NCBI GenBank assembly: GCA_037043235.1
Contig: JAWRVZ010000016.1
Coordinates: 5,935,001 to 5,999,000 of the forward strand
Direction: 5' to 3'
DNA: 64,000 bases
Origin: Rhodeus uyekii
Lineage: Eukaryota > Chordata > Actinopteri > Cypriniformes > Acheilognathidae
Positions within the stretch are counted from its first letter, which is position 1, and each line of letters begins with the position of its first letter. The position numbers and the translations under genes were made by a program. Of the stretch, positions 47,901 through 58,301 are shown in pieces. The notes below the pieces were generated by a model. It made no database searches. It saw nothing but the letters and a program-made list of their open reading frames with translations, and had not been told where the DNA came from.

Positions 47901-49289
47901 TAGTGCTACCACTGAATCTGAGCATACCACTGCTTCCTTAATCTGAGTCTCTTCCAACCATTGTAAAGCTATGATAATAGCAAGCAATTCTATTGTAAAG
48001 AGAGTATAGATACGTAGTCTGGTGTTCTTTTTGTAATAATTACTTATTTTTGTGGTATTACTATTGCTACTCCTGTCTTGTTGGATTCTGGATCTTTAGA
48101 AAGATCTGTACACTATCATGATACATCCGTTCCATATACGGATTCATTTAATTTATTATCCCACTATTGGATTTTCTAGTTTTAATAAATATAAATCTAT
48201 TGCAGGCATTTTAAATAACCACGGAGGGATTGCTACTATGGGCACTGCATTTCCTAAATTCATTGTCTGTGCCATTTCTTCTGCCATCCACCCAAAGTTT
48301 CTTACATTTGCTCTCTCATGGTCCCAACAATCTCCAAATAGCAACTTTGTTGCCGTTTACTGCTGTGACCTTTTAAAGATACCCAATAAAACATTTTTAA
48401 TTGCATGCGCTGTTCCTCTAAAGGCATTTCACCCCTTTCTACCTGCAAAGCAGCTCTAGGTCAGGTTCTAAATGCCCCACAGCATATTCTCAAAGCTTGT
48501 GTCTACACCTTGTCAATTTTTCCAGAACATGCTGATCCATATGCAATACTACCATAATCAATACCAGACCTAATAACTGCTAGATATACATTTCTGAGAG
48601 AACTCCGGCTAGCCCCCCCCCCATTCACTACCTGCTAAACATCTCATAACATTCAGTGTTTTCTTACATTTAGCCAATAACTTTTCTACATGGATGTTAA
48701 AGTTCAATTTCCCCAACTAAACACCAAGAAACCTTAGGCTACTAATGATACCTGCTCCAATTGCTTTCCATAGAGAGACAACTTAGTTTGAAAAATTATC
48801 TTTGTAAAACATATTACCTGTTCTCTCTACTGACATTCGAAAGCCCCCCTTCTGTCCCCACTCTTCAACTTTATTTACTGCTTGTTGAACTCTAAACTGT
48901 GCAAGTTATATTTCTGCCTCTTCTCCAAAATGCACCATCATAACCATATAATGACCTCCCCCATCCCTTTTTTCACCTCATTAAATGTTTAATTTATCGT
49001 TATGTTGTACATTACATCTTTCAAAACTAATACATTTTAACAATGAAGTGAAACCAAGCGCCCATCGGGGCTTCACACCTGCGACATCAGCGTAGTCACC
49101 GAAGTCCTGAAAACCAGCCAAAGACTCATCATATCCTTCCTGGAGCAATACGGGTCGCTCTGAAAAACTTTCGCTGCCTCCATCGTCTTCTTGTAGCGTT
49201 CCGGGGAATACAGGCTCACTTCGACACTCGATTAAAACAAGGCACATGAAAACCACGACCAGCTTCGCTCGTATTTCCCCACACGCCAT
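44975..49289 (-). CDS. ZP-D: secreted ZP-N-like protein with 10 Pro/Tyr-rich repeats (4 exons, 706 aa)
   Basis: Exons: 49289-49079, 47084-46938, 46815-46700 and 46621-44975; 2121 nt in frame, 706 residues. Introns are GT-AG, the third 78 nt. Signal peptide 1 to about 23, acidic leader to about 70, ZP-N-like module with cysteines at about 98, 134, 153 and 177 plus an extra Cys at 118. Ten FWPYNYPPYN(or D)YPGKGYP repeats follow, then a Pro-rich degenerate segment and the tail CTASVKCKLP... ending DLWP. This is the longest intact copy and the best candidate for the functional gene. It lacks ZP-C and a membrane anchor. Location is inferred to be extracellular, possibly egg envelope. Confidence 0.85.
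45340..46440 (-). repeat. ZP-D coding tandem repeat (10 copies)
   Basis: Ten units. A two-unit block (IPVPTQKPQLPNKSP, then VPTQKPQQPNKSP with PPYDYPG) is itself duplicated in tandem at about 45850-46330, so expansion happened by higher-order units. One unit lacks PPYNY. Confidence 0.9.
47290..49020 (-). mobile_element. I/Nimb-type LINE fragment in ZP-D intron 1
   Basis: Same fragment as in units 1 and 3: RNase H block (LAIIIALQWLEETQIKEAVV, 47987-47754), no intact frame. It includes a GCCCCCCCCCC tract (about 48612), also present in unit 3 (about 32766). Confidence 0.65.
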
Positions 49290-50814
49290 CGTGCTGCTCT
49301 CACGTCTGTGTGGCGCGCGCTGCTTTAAGCATTGACACATTATGGAAATCAATGCGCACAATTAAAATCACCTGTTCCTATCAATGAACACGCAGCGTGT
49401 GCTGTTTTTTTTAACGTCACATTTTCTCTCTGGGTTATTCGCACTGAAAACATCTGTCGCTTACATTTAAATGACAAAGTCTTTTTAGTATAGTAAACTT
49501 TACTTTTGGCCTAATAAAGTCTGCCCTGAAAGTTAAAACAACTTTGATTTTGTGACGTTTTTAGGTGCCTTGCTAAGGCATAGACTAGTTGCAAGGAGTT
49601 GCTATTGTGTTCTGACAAGATCCACCTTCTCAAATTGTGTGTTGTTTGTTAATATTTTGTGATGCAAATTTGCACATGAACTACAACTCAAAATACAAAC
49701 ATATAATGAGAAAACAAACAGGCTATGAGGAATAATTTATGAAAATACTAGTTGTGCAAAGATTATAAGAATCGAATGCAGCAGAAATGTGCTTCTGGTG
49801 TTTGGACATTCAGGTCTGTCTGAACGCTTACGTCTCCCACAGAGTTTGATATTACAGGCTGGACAACTCTTGTATGGGCTCTCGAATATCCATAAATCCC
49901 ATCAACACAGCATGCCTTCAGTGCACTGCTTGGAACAATCCTAATGGTCTTACCATTCATTCCCTGAGGATTGATCAGTGTCACTGTAAAAAGTGGTCCC
50001 CTTCTTGCATGGACTGTTCCGGCCATCCCTGTCGTTCGTTGCGGGGTTGACTATTCCAAAACTTTCCATCGAAGTTCACTAAGTGACTGAGAGGAGAGCT
50101 GACGCATGCTAAAGGGAAAAGAGATCGGCTGAAGTTTGTACATAGTTTCTAGAGTTAAATACAGGGTATTAGTGCAAATCCTAGAGGTTTTATATATTGT
50201 GCGTGTGCGTGCCTTACACTGTAAGTAATCACATAACTGTTGAATATACACAATACGCGCTATTCCGTCTGTGACCATGTTTACATTTAAGGTTGTTTAC
50301 AGATCATATGTTGTTGCTTAGACATTACTACCATTATGTTTCTATATTTTATTCACGGTCGGTATTCTGTATATTCTCTGTATAGTGATGGATACACGGC
50401 CGTACCAGAGATATTGCGCATGCGCTCAAGTTGTTTACATCTTAGTTCGGCCGTGCGCGCCACAGTATGAATGCGCATGCGCAGAGCTCGTGCACGTTAC
50501 CGCACACATAGTTGTATACACTGTATTGAACATACACACACATCTGTGCACTTCATAAATACCCAATTTGGATTATTCCCTGGGTGAGGCGTCATTGTTC
50601 TGACCGGACAAACTGTGGCCTTCGTCCAACCCGAACCAGACATTAGAGTTCAGAATCACTAGATTTTTCAGTGACAAAGAGTGATAAAACGTCATTAGAC
50701 AGTCTTTCAGTAACAGTCATTTTCATGTAGAAGAAGCTGCAGGGAAAAATTTGTCCAGACCATTGGACTTGTGAACATAAGCTCCAAAGCATTCCCCAGG
50801 AATGCACATGAAAT
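49290..50814. promoter_or_regulatory. Divergent intergenic region, ZP-D / unit 5 rightward gene
   Basis: The ZP side has a TTAAA element about 35 nt upstream of the ATG and the E-box CACCTG at 49369-49374. A solo BEL/Pao LTR lies in the middle. The plus-gene side carries the leader sequence ending AATGCACATGAAAT before the start codon at 50815. Confidence 0.45.
49985..50670 (+). mobile_element. Solo BEL/Pao LTR (686 bp)
   Basis: Complete LTR, TGTAAAAAGTGG to GATTTTTCA, flanked by GTCAC (49980-49984) and GTGAC (50671-50675). The host site is the same nucleotide as for the long copy at 34864. Internal sequence is absent, as expected after LTR-LTR recombination. Confidence 0.9.
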
Positions 50815-51407
50815 ATGCAAAATCAAAGGACAACTTTTCAGCCAGGTGAGCAAGTTAATTCATCGTCTAGACTTTTATTTAGAACTGAGTGTTGTTTGGA
50901 AGAAACCAGCAACATTTGTAGTTTGCTTGTAATGTTCCGAAGTAAATAAATAAAACCTTTTAACAGCTATAGAAAATCTTTTTTTTTTTTTTAAAGCTGC
51001 AAGAATAAACAAATGAGCTTTCCACTCGAACAGTAGGTCATGGGTTTGATTCCCAGGAAAAGTAAGAATTGATTAGAATGTTAATGTGTTTCTTGAGTTC
51101 AATGTAAGTTGCTTTGGAATGAATATACATTAATGTAAATATAAATAAATGAATCAAGTTGTTTTCAACTTTGTCAGGTGCTGATTGTGCAGTGATGGAT
51201 TCAGAAATGGGAAAACATCTCAATTATATTGATTATGTAAGAAACATTTCTGGTGATATTTCTAGAATTTTTGAAAGCTTTTTAAATGATTCTTTATGCT
51301 AATTCATTTCACCCTTATGGCATCTCCACACTATGTTCTGTACTGTCCAGCAGATGGAGCAAGAGTATTTCCAAACACTGGAATCCTCACCAGATCTCTG
51401 TCGTGGG
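50815..51407 (+). pseudogene. Unit 5 rightward gene, first exons, truncated
   Basis: Exon 1 (50815-50845; MQNQRTTFQP), exon 2 (51178-51236, starting ADCAVMDSEMGK) and the beginning of exon 3 (51351-51407, to SSPDLCRG). Host homology ends at CTCTGTCGTGGG, where the gypsy-like fragment begins. Confidence 0.5.
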
Positions 51408-52137
51408 CACGATGCCGGTGTACCGCCGACGCATGACAGCTCCACGGTGTTGGGTGGAGCCAGAGTGGGGAAGCGGGGCACAGGCAGAGATGGGGATGGG
51501 TGCAGGCTGGGTAGAGGTGGTGGGAGAGGGAGGCTGGGTGGGAGCTCAGGTGGCTCGGGTTCAGGGAGGTCTGGGAGGTCAGGGGGGGTCAGGAAGGAAC
51601 CAGAGGCCCGGGAATATAGGGAGTTCATGGGCGGCCTGGGGCAAACACAGTTCATGGGCGGCCTGGGGCAAACACAGTTCATGGGCGGCCTGGGGCAAAC
51701 ACAGTTCATGGGCGGCCGTCGGGGCGGCCTGGGGAAAACACAGTTCATGGGCGGCGGCCGTCTGGGTGGTCTAGGAGGTCTGGGTGGTCTGGGAGGTCTA
51801 GGAGGTCTGGGTGCGCCGGCGGAGGCGCGGGAACTGGCGCTGACGGGCGTCGAGGCGTGGGAACTGGCGCTGACGGGCGTCGAGGCGCGGGAACCGGCAC
51901 TGGAGCAGGCCTTTTCTGGAGAGCAACAGGCGCAGCAGTGGGTAGCGGAGCTGTGGGCGCGCACGCAGCTCGACCAGCGAGACGGACGGGTCCGAGCTGC
52001 GTTCCGGCGGGCGCAGAGTCATCCTCCCACATAGCGGGCGTTGCGGCAGAGTGGCGTGCTTCTGCTGCAGGAGAGGTGGCGAATTCCATAACAGCGTGCT
52101 TGTCTTATGGGCGACAAAAAAAACCGGTCAGTGATTC
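51408..52137 (-). mobile_element. Gypsy-like internal fragment, Pro-rich reading frame
   Basis: A GC-rich stretch, unlike the AT-rich surroundings. The minus strand, downstream of the LTR, has a frame starting MEFATSPAAEARHSAATPAM, and other frames rich in PRPP and PRPPMNCVC repeats. The plus strand is correspondingly Gly-rich (FMGGLGQTQ repeats at about 51625-51760). Position after an LTR suggests a gag-like leader, but no conserved domain was recognised. Confidence 0.4.
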
Positions 52138-52445
52138 TGTAAGGCACCGGGTGCAGGGGTGTGTTGTAGAACACGCCAGGAGAAGCGGATACAAAAAACA
52201 CTTTATTTATAAAACTGGAAAACAAAAGGCACTCGAGGGTGCAAACTTAGACCTCGGAGGGAGAAACTCAGAACAACCACGAACACCACCAAACATGACA
52301 ATCACTGACAAAGACATGATAAAACAGGAGGATTAAATACATGAGGAAATTACAAACAGGTGGAGAACTAAATGGGAAATTAAACTAAGACATCTACGGG
52401 AACACATGAGGGACAAAACAGGAGGATCATGACTAGACTGTGACA
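52138..52445 (-). mobile_element. LTR, gypsy-like, minus orientation (308 bp)
   Basis: Minus strand TGTCACAG...CTTACA. It has a TATTTAA box, then AATAAA about 40 nt before the 3' end, as in U3-R-U5. The flank after 52445 is unrelated host sequence. The other LTR is not in the window. Confidence 0.6.
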
Positions 52446-55285
52446 ATAAGGTCTTCCACATCACTTGCCAGACCATGAGGTGACTGAACTTTAGTTGTAG
52501 TGGAGACCGTAACAAAACTTTATAATTTAAATCAAGAACATGATTTTGGGTTGGCTAATGGGAAAGAACTGTATTGAATATTTATATTAAAATTGCACTA
52601 ATATGTCTTTATCATAGTTTTCACTCCTGCAGGTTATTAGACATGGTAGTGACTAAAGATGAAGAGCGTTTTTGCAGATTAAAGAGATGTTCTGGATAAC
52701 AAAGGTTAAGTGAATTTTAAACTAAAAGTAAACTTTAATTTTATATTATCAAAATGGGTCTAATATTTAAATATTAGAATTTTAACATTTAAATATTATA
52801 GTTAAAAACTCAAAATTTGTGAATGACTGAGGTTTCTATATTGCAAAGAATGTAATATTGCATTCTGCCTAAAAGTTACAGTTTTAAGAGGCTGTTGAGA
52901 AGAACATTTGGCTTCACTTTCAGAGAAAGATTGCGTGGGTTGAGGCTGGGACGGCACTCTGTTATCAACATGATAAAGAAACTAAAACAACCTAGCAAAC
53001 TTTTCTAAAAACAAATGAAGAATAAACAGACATGCTTTTAAACTGAATAGAGTCAAACCTAGAGAAGATTTTTAGAGTAAACACCAAAAGTAAACCTTGA
53101 ATATGAGCGATTTGTATTCATGCCTGAGTGTGTGTGAGTGTGACTGCACTTTATCTTTTGTATGTCCACATCATGTGCATATGTTGTCATTAACCTCTGG
53201 AATGAGTGTTTTATCATTACAGATGGGTTAAGTGAAATGACAAACTTTACAGAAGCTGATAATTCTGATTAAATCTGATGAAAAGACGACACATATGGAA
53301 TTTGGAAGGCTTTGGAATGAACTTCCTCTGTCTGTTAAATCTTCTTCTACTTTTGGATCTATTTAAGGACACTTTTAAACTAATATTATGAAAATCTAAC
53401 AGTTCTTGTTCAGCTTACAACAAATTTGAAAGGTAACAAACCTAAAGAGTATCTGATGAGCCAAATTACAGATATGAATGAAAAGGTTTAGATTTTGGTC
53501 ATTTGTTGCTGACGCATACGCAAGTAGAACAAAATGTACTTTAAAGGAAATCATTATTATTTGATTTAGAATTTTGGAATGTTAACATTATTTGAATACT
53601 GTGAAATTCTTTGTTTCAGTGGAAATAATGATTGAAATTATTATTTAAATTTGTTTTATTTTATTTATATTTTTGAAAAAGAAACATTTAAGATGTCCTG
53701 CAATTAAGATGGTACATGCTATTTGCCTGTCAAATAAATGAAACTTTCAGTCGAGACTCAAAGCTTAGATGGAATATTATGGGATTAATTTATTCTTTTA
53801 TTGTTTATTTTTATTTAGACCACCTTTGTGAAAAGTTTTTAAGGGGTGTAGTGAAATGAACGGATTTCCCCTCTTATTTCAAGTATTCTACAATGAATTG
53901 GAAATTATTATTATTATTATAATTTTTTTTTTCTTTTTTTACAACAACAACGAAAAAAACCTGTATGTCCTGGTATTTCTGATTACAATACAATGTGTGT
54001 GTTTGGTCTCTGAGAGATGACTGAGGGTCTGATCTAGGGATGGGTGATTATACCAGTATACATGCGACATATTTAACCTAATACCTGCTGTCATGTGTGG
54101 GGATTTTGTCAGGAATGTAGTAACACTATTTGCTCATTTATCCTGGCTTCTAGAGAATAAATATGTATTTGATTTTTAAATCCATATAATTTGATGATAA
54201 ACTAATATATCCAAGATTCATAAAAGCAGTGTAAGACATTTAAATACAACTATGTCTTTTGTTTTGAAGGTCAATAACACACTCCTGCTCTGTAAGACTT
54301 TCTGTTCTAGTTAAAGTCCGTGAAGGGAAACAGAAAGGGTCTGTGTTTTAATTTTTTTATTATTATTAAATTTTAACGAGACTGAGAGCAAGGCTGACTA
54401 TATCAATTTGTAGCTGCACTAATTGATATCTCATATGTGTTGTTTCACTACACATTTGGCCTATTAGGAGGGACTGATAGAGACCATTCGAAAATCCATT
54501 GCCGCTTTTATATATTGTATATATTTTGTATATATATATTATTTTCTTTTACACATTTGTACACTTCAGTCTATCACCTATGTAACCAATTATTACTTAA
54601 AGCCTTTCTTTACTTTTCTGTATTTTTCCATGGAGTAAGGATGAATATTGCCTGCACTTCTCACCAGATAAAACATGTTATCCGAATGTTTTGAGTAGTC
54701 TCTCTGTGGATAGTTGGAGCCTGAGCCGAGTTCAGCCTTGGAGAAGCTGTGTATCTGTGTGTGTGTTAATATGGTCTGTATTGGTGAGGTGATTAACTGG
54801 CACCATAAGGAGACGGAATGAGTTGTTGTTCTCAACAAGCCACGTGGAAGGTCACTAACCCGTCACCCATGTGATCAACAAAGATATGCTTCAGACTGTC
54901 TGCTCTTGTGTGGAAAATTACTAGCTTTGTTTATCTTTCTTTCTTTCTTTCTTAGCCAATCAGTATTATTTAACCGTCATCATTGACGTAGTAATTAGCC
55001 TCTGTTAGAGTATAATTGCTGTAACAATGTCATTGTATGTGGGGCGACCTACAAACTCCTTGTGAGACTTGAAGCTGGCTTCTGCTGATGAAACTGCAAA
55101 CTAAACTTCACTAAAATTTATTCTATTTACTGCACTTCTGACTCTTGGTCTTCATTCAACATATCTGGTCCTCAGGTCTTAACTGTAATTCCCCTACAAT
55201 ACAGACTCAAGTTACTTGTAATGCGTTTCCCACAACACTGCACATATGTTTTGAAGAACAAAGAGAACATCTCAGGTTACGTATG
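52446..55285. other. AT-rich spacer with little recognisable content
   Basis: No host gene seen. Minor items: a LINE C-terminal scrap at about 53296-53400 (plus frame LWNELPLSVKSSSTFGS), short ATT repeats near 53909, and a (TTTC)n run at about 54932-54953. The sequence around 54960-55190 has an LTR-like appearance (ends TTCATTCAACA), but no pair or target duplication was found. Confidence 0.4.
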
Positions 55286-55440
55286 CAACCTTAATTCCCT
55301 GAGGGGGAACGAGACGCTGTGTCGAAAACACTAGGGGAATGCCTTGGCATGTAGTCTCGTGAAGCACTGTGAAATCGATCGCGTGATCTCGGGATGATCG
55401 TCGCGGGACTGTGACAGCAAGATCCAGGACCATAAAAGGA
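55286..55440. repeat. Dispersed repeat of the TTCCCTGAGGGGGAACGAGACG type
   Basis: Carries the sequence GTTACGTATGCAACC followed by TTCCCTGAGGGGGAACGAG, a motif I recall as highly repeated in fish genomes. No coding capacity. It marks the inner border of the inverted arm. Confidence 0.35.
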
Positions 55441-56372
55441 GAGCAGAGACAGCTTTTCGTTTAACTATTTAATTATCAAGTAAGTTTAAGTAAATCAACT
55501 TAAAAGTACATAATGTCATTAAACTATGCAAATCAATATTAAAAGCAGTATTATTTCCTTCAAGGCCAATCTCTTGACCCACAAAACTGACAGCATATTG
55601 GAGAGTCCTGTTGAGGTTGGGACTGAGTAAAAAACACGGTTTATTTACTCAAAATGAGTAATTTTTTAAGATCTTACACTACTATTACTGGCAGAGATCA
55701 AATGTATGAGCGACCTGATGAGTGCGCATCCTCTCCTGGGACTCTTTTGTATCTTAGGACTCCTGGAAGCCCACGACAGAGATCTGGTGAGGATTCCAGT
55801 GTTTGGAAATACTCCTGCTCCATCTGCTGGACAGTACAGAACACAGTGTGGAGATGCCATAAGGGTGAAATGAATTAGCATAAAGAATCGTTTAAAAAGC
55901 TTTCAAATTCTAGAAATATCACCAGAAATGTTTCTTACATAATCAATATAATTGAGATGTTTTCCCATTTCTGAATCCATCACTGCAGAATCAGCACCTG
56001 ACAAAGTTGAAAACAACTTGATTCATTTATTTATATTTACATTAATGTATTTTCATTCCAAAGCAACTTACATTGAATTCAAGAAACACATTAACATTCT
56101 AATCAATTCTTACTTTTCCTGGGAATCAAACCCATGACCTACTGTTCGAGTGGAAAGCTCATTTGTTTATTCTTGCAGCTTTAAAAAAAAAAAAAAAAAG
56201 ATTTTCTATAGCTGTTAAAAGGTTTTATTTATTTATTTTATTTACTTCGGAACATTACAAGCAAACTACAAATGTTGCTGGTTTCTTCCAAACAACACTC
56301 AGTTCTAAATAAAAGTCTAGACGATGAATTAACTTGCTCACCTGGCTGAAAAGTTGTCCTTTGATTTTCCAT
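55441..56372 (-). pseudogene. Inverted copy of the rightward gene's first three exons
   Basis: Reverse-complement homologue of 41812-42680. Exon 1 (56372-56342), exon 2 (55997-55939) and exon 3 (55826-55715) have canonical splice sites. Unlike unit 4, exon 3 is open (GEDAHSSG). Shared substitutions (TTTCAACTTTGTCAG, CAGAAATGG, TTTCATGTAG) place it closer to unit 5 than to unit 4. Downstream exons are missing: the sequence jumps to a later part of the unit (CTTGATAATTAAATAGTTAAACG) and then leaves it. Confidence 0.5.
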
Positions 56373-56516
56373 ATTTCATGTGCATTCCTGGGGAATGCTT
56401 TGGAGCTTATGTTCACAAGTCCAATGGTCTGGACTAATTTTTCCCTGCAGCTTCTTCTACATGAAAATGACTGTTACTGAAAAACTGTCTAATGACGTTT
56501 TATCACTCTTTGTCAC

Positions 56517-57202
56517 TGAAAAATCTAGTGATTCTGAACTCTAATGTCTGGTTCGGGTTGGACGAAGGCCACAGTTTGTCCGGTCAGAACAATGACGCCT
56601 CACTCAGGGAATAATCCAAATTGGGTATTTATGAAGTGCACAGATGTGTGTGTATGTTCAATACAGTGTATACAACTATGTGTGCGGTAATGTGCACGAG
56701 CTCTGCGCATGCGCATTCATACTGTGGCGCGCACGGCCGAACTAAGATGTAAACAACTTGAGCGCATGCGCAATATCTCTGGTACGGCCGTGTATCCGTC
56801 ACTATACAGAGAATATACAGAATACCGACCGTGAATAAAATATAGAAACATAATGGTAGTAATGTCTAAGCAACAACATATGATCTGTAAACAACCTTAA
56901 ATGTAAACATGGTCACAGACGGAATAGCGCTTATCGTGTATATTCAACAGTTATGTGATTACTTACAGTGTAAGGCACGCACACGCACAATATATAAAAC
57001 CTCTAGGATTTGCACTAATACCCTGTATTTAACTCTAGCAACTATGTACAAACTTCAGCCGATCTCTTTTCCCTTTAGCATGCGTCAGCTCTCCTCTCAG
57101 TCACTTAGTAAACTTCGATGGAAAGTTTTGGAATAGTCCACCCCACACCGAATGACAGGGATGGCCGGAACAGTCCATGCAAGAAGGGGACCACTTTTTA
57201 CA
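56517..57202 (-). repeat. BEL/Pao 3' LTR, complete (686 bp)
   Basis: Same length and ends as the solo LTR. Just inside it on the minus strand is the purine-rich TTTGGGGGCGGC, a plausible polypurine tract. Confidence 0.85.
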
Positions 57203-57278
57203 GCCGCCCCCAAATTCACGGCGTGAATTTGCTCACTTAAAGTGTCTTTGCTACATTAAGCATATTGGAGAGTTAAAG

Positions 57279-58301
57279 CTAGTCAGGAAGAGGTGGCAGA
57301 CATAAAATCTTGGTTACAGGTCGGGTGTAGGGTTTTCCGTTAACCTGTATTTCTGCAGATCTGACTCTCTTGTCCAATCCAGGAAAGACCTGAACAATTC
57401 TCCCTACAGGCCAAAGAGCGTGAGGCAATTGTTGGTCCACGATCATAACCGTGTCACCGACCTTCAGGTCTGCTTTTTCTGTCTTCCATTTCTGTCTGAT
57501 CTGAAGGTTGGGTAGATAGTGCCGAATGAAATGCTTCCAGAAGTGGTCAGCCAAGAGCTGGCTGTGTCTCCATCTCTTACGGCTCAGAAGTTCAGAGTCG
57601 TGATATACCACTTGAGGTAATGATGCATCTCGCCGCCCCATCAACAAGATGTTAGGTGTCACTGGGTCTGGATCTGCAATGTCGGAAGACGTGTAACCAA
57701 TGGGTTTGGAATTAAGAATACCTTCTATCTCTATGAAGACAGTTCTCAGCACTTCTTCTGTAACTGTCTGGCTGCCAATGGTGACATGAAGTGCGGCTTT
57801 CAGAGAACGGATTTCTCTCTCCCAACATCCACCGAAATGGGGTGAACTGGGTGGATTCAAGACAAATCTTATCTGCTGGCTGGCAAGTTGGGCTTGAAGG
57901 TCAGGATGAAGGGCATTGAATGACTCTTTCAGTTCCTTTTCTCCTCCTTTAAAGTTGGTCCCTTGGTCTGACAGGAGTTCAAAGGGTTTCCCACGCCTGG
58001 AAATGAATCGTCACAAAGCCATCAAGAAGGAATCAGTGTCTATGCTGGTGAGTATGTCAATGTGAACTGCACGGGAAGTCATGCATTTGAAGATGATTCC
58101 CCATCTCTTCTCATACCTGCATCCCAACTTAATGGTGTAAGGTCCAAAGCAATCCACTCCTGTTTTTGTAGAAGGTTGATGGATCCTCAATCTGGCAGGT
58201 GGGAGATCTGCCATTCTGGGTGGATGTGGTTGTCCCCTCCATTTCTGACACTCTGTACATTGTCGTTGGTGGTTTCTGACTGCAGCTCTACCCCTTATCA
58301 G
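57279..58301 (-). pseudogene. BEL/Pao integrase core and DUF5641, inverted copy
   Basis: 57860-57279 is open (HFGGCWEREIRSLKAALHV to VTKILCLPPLPD) and shows the pol C-terminus missing from the plus copy. Upstream, TGVDCFGPY and SDQGTNF are interrupted by the shared TGA at 58011-58013. Confidence 0.75.

Noticed and set aside
51299..51964. Pro-rich 221-codon frame as a collagen-like host gene
   Set aside because: It lies directly downstream of an LTR in the same orientation, has no signal peptide or Gly-X-Y pattern, and crosses the border into duplicated host sequence; more likely retroelement or chance GC-rich frame.
54960..55195. Candidate LTR ending TTCATTCAACA
   Set aside because: No second LTR, target duplication or primer-binding site could be shown.
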